DNA of 64,000 nt, from the NCBI GenBank assembly GCA_963819645.1, contig CAWFWZ010000003.1, positions 253,580 through 317,579 on the forward strand, written 5' to 3'. Source of the DNA: CAVVDY01 sp963819645 (GTDB taxonomy: Bacteria; Acidobacteriota; Terriglobia; Terriglobales; Acidobacteriaceae). The position numbers and the translations under genes were made by a program. Shown here piece after piece: positions 1 to 9,603 of this stretch; positions within the stretch are counted from its first letter, which is position 1, and each line of letters opens with the position of its first letter. Below the pieces are notes generated by a model. The model worked only from the letters and a program-made list of their open reading frames with translations. It was not told where the DNA came from and did not search any database.

Positions 1-34
1 AGACATTACCAGCTGTAATACGTGTCATCGATAG
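1..34 (+). CDS. actA: ActA C-terminal end (multiheme cytochrome c of alternative complex III), partial
   Basis: Only the last ten codons are in the window. Reading from base 2 gives DITSCNTCHR followed by TAG at 32-34. The CNTCH is a c-type heme-binding CXXCH motif at the very C-terminus. Directly upstream of actB, the expected gene is actA, the multiheme periplasmic cytochrome that passes electrons from the ACIII iron-sulfur subunit towards the terminal oxidase. The identification rests on this one motif plus gene order; the 49 bases between this stop and actB contain short GTTT-rich repeats. Confidence 0.6.
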   Translation, partial: DITSCNTCHR

Positions 35-83
35 CGCTGAGTTTAGAGTTTCAAAGTTTCGAGTTTTAGTAAGCAGCCCAAGA

Positions 84-3000
84 ATGGAAAAAGCGAACCA
101 AAAGTCTGAAGCGGTATGTCCCGGCAAGCTGGAACTGGCCGAAGTTAAGGACAAGCTGGCGCGCGCCAAGAGCGGTCCGCAGTACTGGCGCAGCCTGGAA
201 GAGCTGGCCCAGACGGACGGCTTCTTCGAGATGCTGCACCGCGAATTTCCCCGCCAGGCTTCGGTGTGGCCGGAGGGAGCTTCGCGTCGCGACTTCCTGA
301 AGCTGATGAGCGCCTCGATGGCGCTGGCCGGACTGTCAGCCTGCGTGAAGCAGCCGCTGGAGCCCATCGTTCCCTATGTGCGACAGCCGCACCAGCTCGT
401 GCTGGGCAAGCCTCTCTTCTTCGCCAGCACCATGCCATTTGCCGGCTATGGCCTGCCCGTCCTGGTAGAGAGCCACGAAGGTCGTCCGACCAAGATCGAA
501 GGCAATCCGGAGCATCCCGCGTCGAAGGGCGGCACTGATGTATTCATGCAGGCGTCGATCCTCGACATGTACGATCCCGACCGCTCGCAGAACGTGACCT
601 ATTTGGGCGAGATTCGTAGCTGGGATGCGTATGCGCAGGCGATCCGCGGGCCCCTGAATTCGCAGCGAGCTCTGCAAGGCAGCGGGCTGCGCATTCTGAC
701 TCGCACCGTATCGTCGCCCACATTCGCGTCGCAGATGAGCGACGTGATGAAGGCGTATCCGCAGGCGAAGTGGATTCAGTACGAACCGCTGGGGCGCGAC
801 AACGCGCGCGCCGGTGCGCAGATGGCCTTCGGGCAATACGTCGAGACGCGCTATCAGCTCGACAAGGCCGACGTCATTCTCGCGCTGGATGGCGACTTCC
901 TCTCCAGCGGCTATCCCGGCTTCCTTCTATATGCACGGCAGTTTGCTTCGCGCCGCAATCCCGATCTCAAAGAGAAGATGTCGCGCTTCTACTCGGTGCA
1001 GAGCACGCCAACGAATACCAGTGGCAAGGCCGACAACTCGCTGCCGGTGCGCGCATCGGAAGTGGAGCAGATCGCTCGCGCTATTGCCGCCGGAATTGGT
1101 ATGGGTGGAGGCCAAGCTGCGGCGGGCGCGCAGAAGCAGTTCGTAGATAACGTGGTGAAGGACCTGCAAGCGCATCATGGTGCGGCGGTTGTCATTCCCG
1201 GTGAGAACCAGCCGCCTTCAGTGCACGCACTGGCACATGCCATGAACCAGGCGCTGGGCGCTGTGGGCAACACGGTCATCTACACCGATCCAATCGAAGC
1301 CAAGCCGATGGACCAGATGGCGGCGATGAAAGAGCTGGTCAACGACATGAACGCCGGCAACGTCGACCTGCTGATGATCATCGGCAGCAACCCGGTCTAC
1401 GACGCTCCGCAGGACCTGCACTTCGCCGATGCGATGAACAAGGTTCCGCTGCGCGTGGCGCACAGCCTCTACAAGGACGAGACCACCCAGCTCTGCCATT
1501 GGCACATCAATGCCACGCATTACCTGGAGCAGTGGGGCGATGCGCGCGCCATCGACGGAACCGTCAGCCTGATCCAGCCGCTGATTTCGCCGCTCTACGA
1601 CGGGCGCAGCGAATACGAATTCATTCAGGTTGTCGCCGGTGGGCGCCGACAGCCACGGGCTTCGACATTGTGCAGCGCTACTGGCAAGGCCAGATGAAGA
1701 CCGGCGATTTCGAGGCTGATTGGCGCAAGGCGCTGTACAACGGCTTCATTCCCAATACCGCCGCGGCAGCGAAGAACGTTTCGGCCAAGGCCGAAGCGTC
1801 CTCCGGCGCTCCAATCTCGCTGTCAGGCGACACCATTGAGGTGATCTTCCGTCGCGATCCGATGATCTATGACGGAAGCTTCGCCAACAACTCCTGGTTG
1901 CAGGAGACGCCGAAGCCGCCAACCCAGGTCTGCTGGGACAACGCGGTGTTCGTGAGTGTTGCCACAGCGGAGAAGTTGAAGCTCGAAACTCAGGATGTAA
2001 TCGAGATTGAAGTTCAGGGCAGCAAGCTGAAGGGCGGCATCTGGCGTACCCCAGGGCATCCCGACAATTGCATCACCGTCTCGCTGGGATATGGACGCAC
2101 GAAGGCGGGCCGCGTCGGCGATGGCGTCGGCTTCAACGCCTACGAGCTACGCTTCAGCAACGGCATGTACATGGCGCCGGGAAAGATTCGGAAGACCGGC
2201 GAGCAGTACGAGTTCGCCAATCCGCAGGGCTTCCAGTACATCGACTACTCCGATCTTCCGGCAGGAACCGAGGACCTGAAGTCGCGTCACGTTGTGCGCG
2301 CGGCGACGCTCGAAGATTTCATCAGCAATCCGAACTTCGCTCACGAAGACGAGATCGAGAAGCCGATTCCACCGGAGCTCACGCTTTATCCCAATTACAA
2401 GTACACGGAAGCGCGCTGGGGCATGGCCATCGACATGAACTCCTGCGTGGGTTGCAAGACCTGCGTAGTAGCCTGCCAGGCGGAAAACAATATTCCCGTC
2501 GTCGGCAAAGAGCAGGTAAAGCGCGGCCGCATCATGCACTGGATACGCGTGGATGCGTATTACGAAGGCGGCACGGAAAATCCGAAGACCTTCTTCCAGC
2601 CGGTGCCATGCCAGCAGTGTGAAAACGCTCCGTGCGAAGTGGTTTGTCCGGTGGGCGCGACGGTACACAGCACCGAAGGCCTGAACGACATGATTTACAA
2701 CCGTTGCGTCGGCACCCGCTACTGTTCGAACAACTGTCCTTATAAGGTGCGGCGCTTCAACTTCCTGCTGTGGCAGGACTGGGATACCGAGCAGTACAAG
2801 CTGATGCGCAATCCCGAAGTCAGCGTGCGCAGCCGCGGCGTGATGGAGAAGTGTACGTACTGCATTCAGCGCATCAGTCAGGGACGTTATGCGGCGGAGA
2901 AGGAGAACCGGCCCATCAAGGACGGCGAAGTGATTACCGCCTGCCAGCAGGCCTGTCCGGCCGATGCCATCGTCTTTGGCGATTTGAGTGATCCGAATTC

Positions 3001-3133
3001 GCGTGTTTCGAAGTTGAAGGCGCACCAGCGCAACTATGGCCTGCTGGAAGATTTGAACACGCGTCCTCGCACCACATACCTTGCGGTGGTGCGCAACCCG
3101 AATCCTGAACTTGAGCAGTCGGAGCGCAGTTAA
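84..3133 (+). CDS. actB: ActB, iron-sulfur/molybdopterin-like subunit of alternative complex III (one frameshift)
   Basis: Large peripheral subunit of the quinol:electron-acceptor oxidoreductase ACIII. Residues 68-73 read RRDFLK ahead of a hydrophobic stretch (LMSASMALAGLSAC), a Tat-type signal set about 65 residues in, as is usual for this family. The first part resembles a molybdopterin oxidoreductase domain without obvious cofactor ligands. The C-terminal part carries four cysteine clusters: CVGCKTCVVAC near 2440, CQQCENAPCEVVC near 2610, CVGTRYCSNNC near 2705, and CTYC pairing with CQQAC near 2855-2955. Together they fit three 4Fe-4S and one 3Fe-4S cluster. The reading frame changes near 1640-1660; both halves are clean on either side, so I treat it as one gene of about 1015 residues with a single-base error. 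Its stop TAA shares a base with the actC start. Confidence 0.9.
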
Positions 3134-4539
3134 TGCAGCAGGGACCGGAAGAAAAAACCGCATTGCTTGATCCGTGGCCGAATGAGCCGCCGGTAATAGG
3201 GCCGGGCCATAACTTCGACACGGTTACCGACAAGATTGCCGATGCCGTCTTGAAGCGGCCAATCGGCTATGGCTGGATGGCTGGCGTCGCGGTCGCGGGC
3301 TTCCTGACCATGATGCTACTGATGGCGGTCACCTGGCTGTTCATCCGGGGCGTCGGCATCTGGGGCATCCAGATCCCCAGCGCGTGGGGCTTTGCCATCG
3401 TCAACTTCGTTTGGTGGATCGGTATCGGCCACGCCGGAACGCTGATCTCCGCCATTCTGCTGCTGCTCAAACAGAGCTGGCGCAATTCGATCAACCGCTT
3501 CGCCGAAGCGATGACGCTGTTCGCCGTGTCCTGCGCCGGCATGTTCCCGGTACTGCACCTTGGCCGTCCGTGGCTGGCCTACTGGCTGTTCCCGTATCCC
3601 AACAGCATGGGAGTGTGGCCGCAATTCCGCAGTCCGCTGGTGTGGGACGTCTTCGCGGTTTCAACCTACGCGACGATTTCTGCGGTGTTCTGGTTTGTTG
3701 GCCTGGTTCCTGATTTCGCCACCATGCGCGAGAAGGCCGAGTCGATGTGGGCCAAGCGCATCTACGGAATTCTTTCTCTCGGTTGGCGCGGCTCGGCTCG
3801 CCACTGGAAGCGCTACGAAGCGGTATACCTGATTTTGGCGGGACTGGCGACGCCCCTGGTGCTCTCGGTACACACGGTCGTCAGCTTCGATTTCGCGATC
3901 GCCATCGTTCCCGGCTGGCACACGACCATCTTCCCGCCCTACTTCGTCGCGGGCGCTATCTACTCCGGCTTCGCTATGGTGCTGGTGCTGGCGATCCCGA
4001 TTCGCAAGTACTACCACCTGGAAGACATGATCACCATGCGCCATCTGCAGAATTCGGCGAAGGTGATGCTCGCGACCGGGTTGATCGTAGCGTATGGCTA
4101 CTTCTTCGAAACCTTCATCGGACTGTACAGCGGATCGACCTACGAGAAGTTCATGTTGCAGAATCGCTGGTTCGGGCCGTTTGCGGTTTTCTACTGGCTG
4201 CTGATTATCTGCAACATCCTGATCCCGCAGTTGCTGTGGTTCCCCAAGGTGCGCTCCAACATTACGGCGCTGTTTCTGATCTCGCTCGACATCCTGATCG
4301 GCATGTGGCTGGAGCGCTTCGTGATTGTCATCACCAGCTTAAGCCGCGACTTCCTGCCGTCGTCCTGGGGACACTACGTTGCGACGCGTTGGGACTACAT
4401 GACGTTCTTTGGAACATGCGGCTTCTTTGCGTTTGCCATGTATCTGTTCATTCGCATCATGCCGGCGATCTCGATCTTTGAAATGCGCATGCTGCTGCCG
4501 CAGGCGGCGGTGGCCGAACCGGCGGAGGTCAGCAAATGA
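3133..4539 (+). CDS. actC: ActC, NrfD/PsrC-like integral membrane quinol-oxidising subunit
   Basis: Intact 468-residue polytopic membrane protein of the NrfD/PsrC family, with roughly ten hydrophobic segments after a cytoplasmic N-terminus of about 45 residues. In ACIII this subunit binds menaquinol and is the likely proton-translocating core. Segments such as FVWWIGIGHAGTLISAILLL (from about residue 91) and SVHTVVSFDFAIAIVPGWH are typical for the family. The start ATG overlaps the actB stop (TAATG), and the stop overlaps the actD start (ATGA), so translational coupling is likely. No frameshift. Confidence 0.92.
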   Translation: MQQGPEEKTALLDPWPNEPPVIGPGHNFDTVTDKIADAVLKRPIGYGWMAGVAVAGFLTMMLLMAVTWLFIRGVGIWGIQIPSAWGFAIVNFVWWIGIGHAGTLISAILLLLKQSWRNSINRFAEAMTLFAVSCAGMFPVLHLGRPWLAYWLFPYPNSMGVWPQFRSPLVWDVFAVSTYATISAVFWFVGLVPDFATMREKAESMWAKRIYGILSLGWRGSARHWKRYEAVYLILAGLATPLVLSVHTVVSFDFAIAIVPGWHTTIFPPYFVAGAIYSGFAMVLVLAIPIRKYYHLEDMITMRHLQNSAKVMLATGLIVAYGYFFETFIGLYSGSTYEKFMLQNRWFGPFAVFYWLLIICNILIPQLLWFPKVRSNITALFLISLDILIGMWLERFVIVITSLSRDFLPSSWGHYVATRWDYMTFFGTCGFFAFAMYLFIRIMPAISIFEMRMLLPQAAVAEPAEVSK

Positions 4540-5082
4540 GCCACGTGACCGCTCCCGCGCTCTACGGCCTGCTGGCGGAATTCGAAACGCCCACCGACTT
4601 TGTGGTTGCGGCGAAAGCGGCGCATGACGCCGGTTATCGCAAGATGGATGCCTACAGTCCCTATCCCGGTAGAGGAAGCAGCCGAGGCGATCGGCTTCCA
4701 CAAGACACGGGTGCCGTTGATCGTGCTGTTGGGCGGAATACTGGGCGGTTTGTCCGCCTTCGCACTGCAGTATTGGATCAACGTCATCGACTATCCGTTG
4801 AACATTGGCGGCCGCCCTTGGAATTCGTGGCCGGCTTTCATTGTTCCGACCTTCGAAATGACCGTGCTGTTCGGCGGACTGGCCGGCGTATTTGGCATGT
4901 TCGCTCTCAATGGACTGCCCATGCCGTATCACCCGCTATTCAATGTTGAGCGGTTCGGCGCCGTGACGCGCGATCGCTTCTTCATCTGCATTGAGGCGGC
5001 CGATCCCAAGTTCGACCTGGTAAATACGCAACAGTTCTTGATTACGCTCAAGCCTCTGTCGATTTCGGAGGTGCCGCATTAA
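4536..5082 (+). CDS. actD: ActD, DUF3341 membrane subunit of ACIII (one frameshift)
   Basis: Begins MSHVTAPALYGLLAEFETP, the soluble N-terminal part typical of DUF3341, and continues after a frame change near 4660-4670 with the two-helix membrane region (LIVLLGGILGGLSAFALQYW, then FGGLAGVFGMFALNGLP), ending SISEVPH at 5082. Reconstructed length is about 180 residues, normal for ActD. It anchors the complex through two transmembrane helices. Its start overlaps actC by four bases, and its stop overlaps the likely start of actE. Confidence 0.87.
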
Positions 5083-5788
5083 TCGGCCAATCAATTTCCG
5101 CCTCAAAGGGCGCGCGATCAGTTTCGGGCTGGCCTGCGCGGCCGTGCTGTCGCTGGCGGGTTGCCGCCTTGATATGCAGGTGCAGCCGTATTACCGTCCG
5201 CTGGCCCAGAGCAACTTCTTTGCTGATAAGCGGGCGGCGCGCCCGATCATCGAAGGCACTGTGGCCCGCGGCGAACTGGACGCCGACAGCTACTTCCAGA
5301 CCGGCAAAATCGGCAGCACCGATGGCGACTTCATGCCGTTCCCGGTAACCGCTGAGGTGCTGGCGCGCGGACAGCAGCGTTTCAATATCTACTGCTCGCC
5401 TTGCCACTCCGAAGTGGGCGATGGCAACGGGATGATCGTGCAGCGCGGCTACCAGCGTCCGCCGTCGTATCACATCGATCGTCTGCGCAAGGCGCCGATT
5501 GGGTACTTCTTCGACGTGATTACCAATGGCTACGGCAGGATGCCCGATTATGCCGCACAGGTGCCGACACGCGATCGTTGGGCGATTGCCGCCTACATCC
5601 GCGCGCTGCAGCTGAGTCAGGACGCGACTAAGGCTGACGTGCCCGCAGGTGAGCAGATTGCTCCGCAGCCGCCCGCGGGAGTGCAGATCATGCCGCCTTA
5701 CGACACGCACAGTGCCACCAACATGCCTCCCGCCACTGTCACTCCGAGTGCGGCGGCCGCTTCGGCTGGAGGGCCACCGACACGATGA
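5078..5788 (+). CDS. actE: ActE, monoheme cytochrome c lipoprotein subunit of ACIII
   Basis: Cytochrome c with one heme site CSPCH near 5395 and a plausible axial Met in GYGRMPDYA near 5535. A lipobox LAGC (near 5153) indicates a lipid-anchored periplasmic protein. The first conventional start in frame, GTG 5144, would leave no signal peptide. Reading back to ATT 5078 gives a normal n-region and h-region (INRPINFRLKGRAISFGLAC...), and ATT overlaps the actD stop as ATTAA. I therefore place the start at ATT 5078; a base error turning ATG into ATT is the alternative. The Pro/Ala-rich tail after about residue 190 is low complexity. Stop overlaps the actF start (ATGA). Confidence 0.88.
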   Translation: MNRPINFRLKGRAISFGLACAAVLSLAGCRLDMQVQPYYRPLAQSNFFADKRAARPIIEGTVARGELDADSYFQTGKIGSTDGDFMPFPVTAEVLARGQQRFNIYCSPCHSEVGDGNGMIVQRGYQRPPSYHIDRLRKAPIGYFFDVITNGYGRMPDYAAQVPTRDRWAIAAYIRALQLSQDATKADVPAGEQIAPQPPAGVQIMPPYDTHSATNMPPATVTPSAAAASAGGPPTR

Positions 5789-6961
5789 GCCGACAAAGTT
5801 TACAGGTTGAACAGATGAACTTCGCCGTCCCGGCCGATGCCGCGGGCTGGCAGCGTCGCGCACTCATGATCGGCGTGCTGGGCGTTATTGGTTGCGTGAT
5901 CGGAGGCTTCCTCCAGCTCAATACCTTCCTGCGCGGCTACCTGATCGCTTATATGTTCTGGACCGGCTTAAGCCTGGGCTGCCTTGGCCTCCTGATGGTG
6001 CAGTTTCTGACGGGCGGGTTGTGGGGGCTGGTGATTCGCCGCTTCCTCGAAGCCGGGGCGAAGGTGCTGCCGTTGATGGGAGTGCTGTTCCTGCCCCTCC
6101 TCTTCTTCCGCACTCATCTTTATAGCTGGATGCTGGAGCCGGTGAAGGAGAACCACTGGTACCTGAACACGCCCAACTGGATCGCGCGCTATGTGCTGTA
6201 CTTCGTGATCTGGTTTCTGCTCACGAAGGGACTTACCAGCTGGGGCAATCGCCTCGACACTCCGTGGAAGGTTTACCCGCGGTTGCAGGCGCTCAGCGGT
6301 GCCGGATGCGTGCTGCTGTCGCTGACCGTCTCATTTGCAGCAGTGGACTGGGTGATGTCGCTCGATCCGCATTGGGGATCGACGATTTACGGATTGATCT
6401 TCCTTGTGGGGCAGGCTCTTTCGGCCTTGTGTTTCAGCATCATCATGCTGACGACGGTCACCCGCTATGAGCCCTATGCGGAAATCGTGAAGCCCATGCA
6501 GTTCCATGACATCGGCAAGCTGACGCTGGCCTTTGTCATGCTCTTTGCTTACTTCTCGTTCTCGCAGTGGCTCATTATCTGGTCGGGCAACTTGCCGGAC
6601 GAAATCAGTTGGTACCTGCAGCGCATTCGTGGGTATTGGGGATTCATCATTCTCGCGATTGTGATGTTTCATTTTGCGCTCCCCTTCGCCATGCTGCTGT
6701 CGCGAGACCTGAAGCGCGCCGGACGGCGATTGGTGCCGTTGGCGCTGCTGCTGATGTTCATGCGCCTGGTCGACATCTACTGGTACGTTATCCCGAATTT
6801 CAAAGATGTGGTTGTCTTTCAGCATCTGGTACGTCATCGCGCCCATCGGACTCGGCGGCCTGTGGCTGACGTACTTCTTCTATAACCTGCGGCAGAAGCC
6901 GCTGCTACCGGCATACGATCCGCAGATGCCGCTGTTCTTAAATCAAAAACATGAGCACTAA
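5785..6961 (+). CDS. actF: ActF, second NrfD/PsrC-like membrane subunit of ACIII (frameshift near end)
   Basis: Polytopic membrane protein related to ActC but about 390 residues, as for ActF. Helices run from MIGVLGVIGCVIGGFLQL near residue 33 through ALLLMFMRLVDIYWYVIPNF. The frame changes near 6815; the alternative frame continues WYVIAPIGLGGLWLTYFFY and reaches TAA at 6959-6961, the expected C-terminus. With this correction the gene overlaps the next one by 11 bases. ActC and ActF are thought to be paired quinone/proton-handling subunits in ACIII. Confidence 0.87.
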
Positions 6962-7520
6962 TTCTAACGACGGCGAATTCTTGCGCAATCCGGCAGTCGA
7001 TTACGACCGCACAGACCTGAGTGCGCGCGGAATCCTTCTCTTTCTCGCCGGTCTGCTGGTGGCGGGGATATTTATCGAACTGGTGATCTGGGGGATGTTC
7101 CGTTTCCTGTCGCATAGCACGTTGTTCGCGCAGGGAAATCCCAGCCCGCTGGTGCAGGTGCAGAAGGCGATGCCGGAAACAAACTCGATTTTGCAGAACA
7201 CCGGGCAGGTCAATACGAACGTGTTTCCCGAGCCGCGTCTGCAGACCAACGACGAATACGACATGGCCAGCTTTCTGTCACGTGAGAACAAGGTTCTTTA
7301 CCCGAAGCAGCCGTTCGAAGACAGTACCGGGACGGTTCACATCCCGATTAATCAGGCCATGGCGCTGATTGTTGAGCGCGGGCTGCCGGTGAAGCCGAGT
7401 GCGCCGCCGCGAGACTTCAATGGGGCGATGAACGCCAGTAGCGCAGCGGACGCCCAGAAGGAAGGAATGGCGACTCATCCTTCGCAGCGTGCGAAGCCCG
7501 GGCCGGAGCAGAAGCAGTAG
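6951..7520 (+). CDS. Small single-helix membrane protein in the ACIII operon, function unknown
   Basis: A 189-residue protein with a cytoplasmic N-terminus, one transmembrane helix (GILLFLAGLLVAGIFIELVI, residues about 24-43) and an extracytoplasmic domain of some 140 residues. The domain includes PEPRLQTNDEYDMASFLSRE and a stretch TVHIPINQAMALIVERGLP, followed by a charged, low-complexity tail. The start overlaps actF by 11 bases, so it is translated with the complex. Its location suggests an accessory ACIII subunit or an assembly or tethering factor between ACIII and the oxidase. No heme or metal motif is visible. I do not recognise a named family. Confidence 0.75.
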   Translation: MSTNSNDGEFLRNPAVDYDRTDLSARGILLFLAGLLVAGIFIELVIWGMFRFLSHSTLFAQGNPSPLVQVQKAMPETNSILQNTGQVNTNVFPEPRLQTNDEYDMASFLSRENKVLYPKQPFEDSTGTVHIPINQAMALIVERGLPVKPSAPPRDFNGAMNASSAADAQKEGMATHPSQRAKPGPEQKQ

Positions 7521-7705
7521 GGTTTCTGTGGCAGACAGGTTTGCAGCAATAGCGAGTCAGTCCGAAGGACGAAATAGGTGGAAGCCCCGTCCTTCAGGAC
7601 GGGGATAGAGGAACGTAATAAGGTGAGTCCCTTCAGGGATGGCACAACAGCAGGTCCTTCGGTCGCTGCAGCGACCTCAGGATGACAAATCGGAAGTCAG
7701 GGTCA
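7521..7705. repeat. Intergenic hairpin repeats between ACIII genes and SCO gene
   Basis: This stretch interrupts the respiratory operon and holds palindromes of the dispersed type. At 7577-7604 the tag GGTGGAAG is followed by CCCCGTCC-TTCA-GGACGGGG. At 7628-7639 there is a shorter TCCC-TTCA-GGGA. At 7648-7688 there is an inverted copy of the GTCATCC..GAG repeat enclosing TCGCTGCAGCGA. No gene is apparent. The hairpins could separate or attenuate transcription between actF-plus-one and the oxidase genes. Confidence 0.6.
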
Positions 7706-8589
7706 ATGGCAACACCCAGTTCGCTAAAATTCGCGCTCCTCGGAGCTGTTCTCGTCGTAGGCACTGGCCGCCCTCGCGCAGCCGCCGTCGACGTTTATGC
7801 GCGACACCAGCCAGCCGGCTTCGCAGGTAAAACCAGAAGAGTTGGAAGGCGTAGGCATCACTCAGAAGCTCGACCAGCAGATACCGCTGGATCTCACGTT
7901 CAAGGATGAAACTGGCAAGACGGTCCAGTTGGGGGAATATTTCGGATCCGGCAGGCCAGTGCTCCTGAACCTGGTGTATTACACCTGTCCCATGTTGTGC
8001 GGTGAAGCGCTGGTCGGCGAGTCGAGCGCGCTGGCGGTTCTGAAGTTTTCTCCCGGCAAGGAATACGAAGCGGTGATCGGTGAGCTTCAATCCGGATGAA
8101 ACGCCGCAGGATGCTGCCGCCAAGAAGAAGATATATGTCGACCGGATGAACGAGCACCTGGAGCCGAAAACTTCAGGCGAAGCGTGGCATTTCCTCACCG
8201 GCCAGAAGCCTGAGATTGACCGGCTGACGCAGGCGGTGGGCTTTCGCTATCGTCGCGATCCCAAGACCGGCCAGTACATTCATTCCACGGCGCTCATCAT
8301 CGTGACCCCGCACGGCAAGATCGCCCAGTATTACTACGGCGTGGAGTATTCGCCCCGAGATATACGGCTCGGCTTGATCGAAGCTTCGCGCAACAAGATT
8401 GGAAACCTGGTGGATGCGGTGGAAATCTACTGCTGCCGTTACGATCCGAACACCGGACGCTACGGCGCAATCATCAGCCGAGTTCTTAGCATTGCGGGAG
8501 CGGCGACTCTGCTGGTCCTGGGCGGCTTTGTATTCGCGATGATTCGTCTGGACAAAAACCGCTCTCATAAGGGAACGGAACAGGCCTGA
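7706..8589 (+). CDS. SCO1/SenC/PrrC-family copper chaperone (two frameshifts)
   Basis: Thioredoxin-fold, membrane-tethered protein that delivers copper to the CuA site of cytochrome oxidase. It starts MATPSSLKFALLGAVLVVGT, changes frame near 7765, continues GITQKLDQQIPLDLTFKDE with the copper ligand motif CPMLC near 7988, changes frame again near 8085, and continues SFNPDETPQDAAAKKKIY to 8589. A conserved His follows in GQYIHSTALIIV. A C-terminal hydrophobic segment (LSIAGAATLLVLGGFVFAMI) and a basic tail suggest a second membrane anchor. Lying directly before coxB, it is surely the assembly factor for this oxidase. Total about 290 residues. Confidence 0.88.
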
Positions 8590-8595
8590 TCGACT

Positions 8596-9581
8596 ATGTG
8601 GAAGAACTTCCCATTATTTCCGGAACGCGCCTCGGCCCTCGCGGGGCAGGTAGACGGACTCTACTTCTTTCTGGTCGCGGTGTCGGCATTCTTTACGGTG
8701 CTGATCTTCCTCACCATCTTCGTGTTTGCGATTAAGTACCGGCGCGAAAACAATCCTCATCCCACGCATATCGAAGGCTCGCTTCCGCTGGAGTTGACCT
8801 GGACGCTGATCCCGCTGGGCATCTGCATGATCTTCTTCGCCTGGGGCTCGCTGATTTATTTCCAGGAGGGACGCGCGCCAAAGGGTGCGATGGAGGTCTA
8901 CGCCGTCGGCAAGCAGTGGATGTGGAAGTTCGAGCACGATACCGGCCAGCGCGAGATCAATCACGCTCCACGTTCCGATCAATCGCGACGTAAAGATGAT
9001 CATGAGCTCGCAGGACGTGATCCACAGCTTCTTCGTTCCTGCGTTTCGCATTAAGCAAGATGTGCTGCCCGGCCGCTATACCAGCACCTGGTTTCATCCC
9101 ACGAAGCTCGGAACCTATCACCTGTTTTGCGCCGAGTATTGCGGTACACAGCACTCGGGAATGATCGGCGAAGTCGTGGTCATGGATCCCTCGGCCTATC
9201 AGGCATGGCTGGTGTCCGGCGGCTCAGCGGGCGCGCTGTCGGTCAGTGGGCAGCAGGTTTTCGAGCAGATGGGATGCGCGCACCTGTCATCGCTCCGATA
9301 CTCAGGGTCGCGGTCCGAACCTGGCCGGCATCTACGGCAAGCAAGTGACGCTCGATGATGGCCGCACGGTGATGGCCGATGAGAATTACATTCGCGAGTC
9401 GATTTTGAATCCTGCCGTCAAGGTGGTTGCGGGCTTTAAGCCCATCATGCCGACATACCAGGGCCAAGTCTCGGAAGAGACACTGGCGGAGCTTGTCTCC
9501 TACATCAAGTCGCTGTCGCAACCGCACGGCGGGCGGAACAGTCAACCAAAGAAGCTCGCAGAAACCGGTAACAGGGAGTAG
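8596..9581 (+). CDS. coxB: Cytochrome c oxidase subunit II with fused cytochrome c domain, caa3 type (two frameshifts)
   Basis: Two N-terminal helices (LYFFLVAVSAFFTVLIFLTI; LTWTLIPLGICMIFFAWGSL) precede a CuA domain with CAEYCGTQHSGM near 9130. The pattern is C-x3-C-x3-H-x2-M, a complete CuA ligand set. A C-terminal cytochrome c follows: near 9273-9287 the heme motif reads CATCH if one extra C near 9279 is dropped, then the frame runs on to NLAGIYG and the Met-bearing PIMPTYQG. Frame changes lie near 8965 and 9280. The fused heme domain makes this a caa3-type oxidase, able to take electrons directly from ACIII. It lies 7 bases after the SCO gene. Confidence 0.9.
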
Positions 9582-9603
9582 CGAGGCACCAAGAGGGTCT
9601 GAA

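Noticed and set aside
2147..3163. 338-codon minus-strand frame opposite actB
   Set aside because: The plus strand encodes the four Fe-S cysteine clusters; the minus frame is a shadow.
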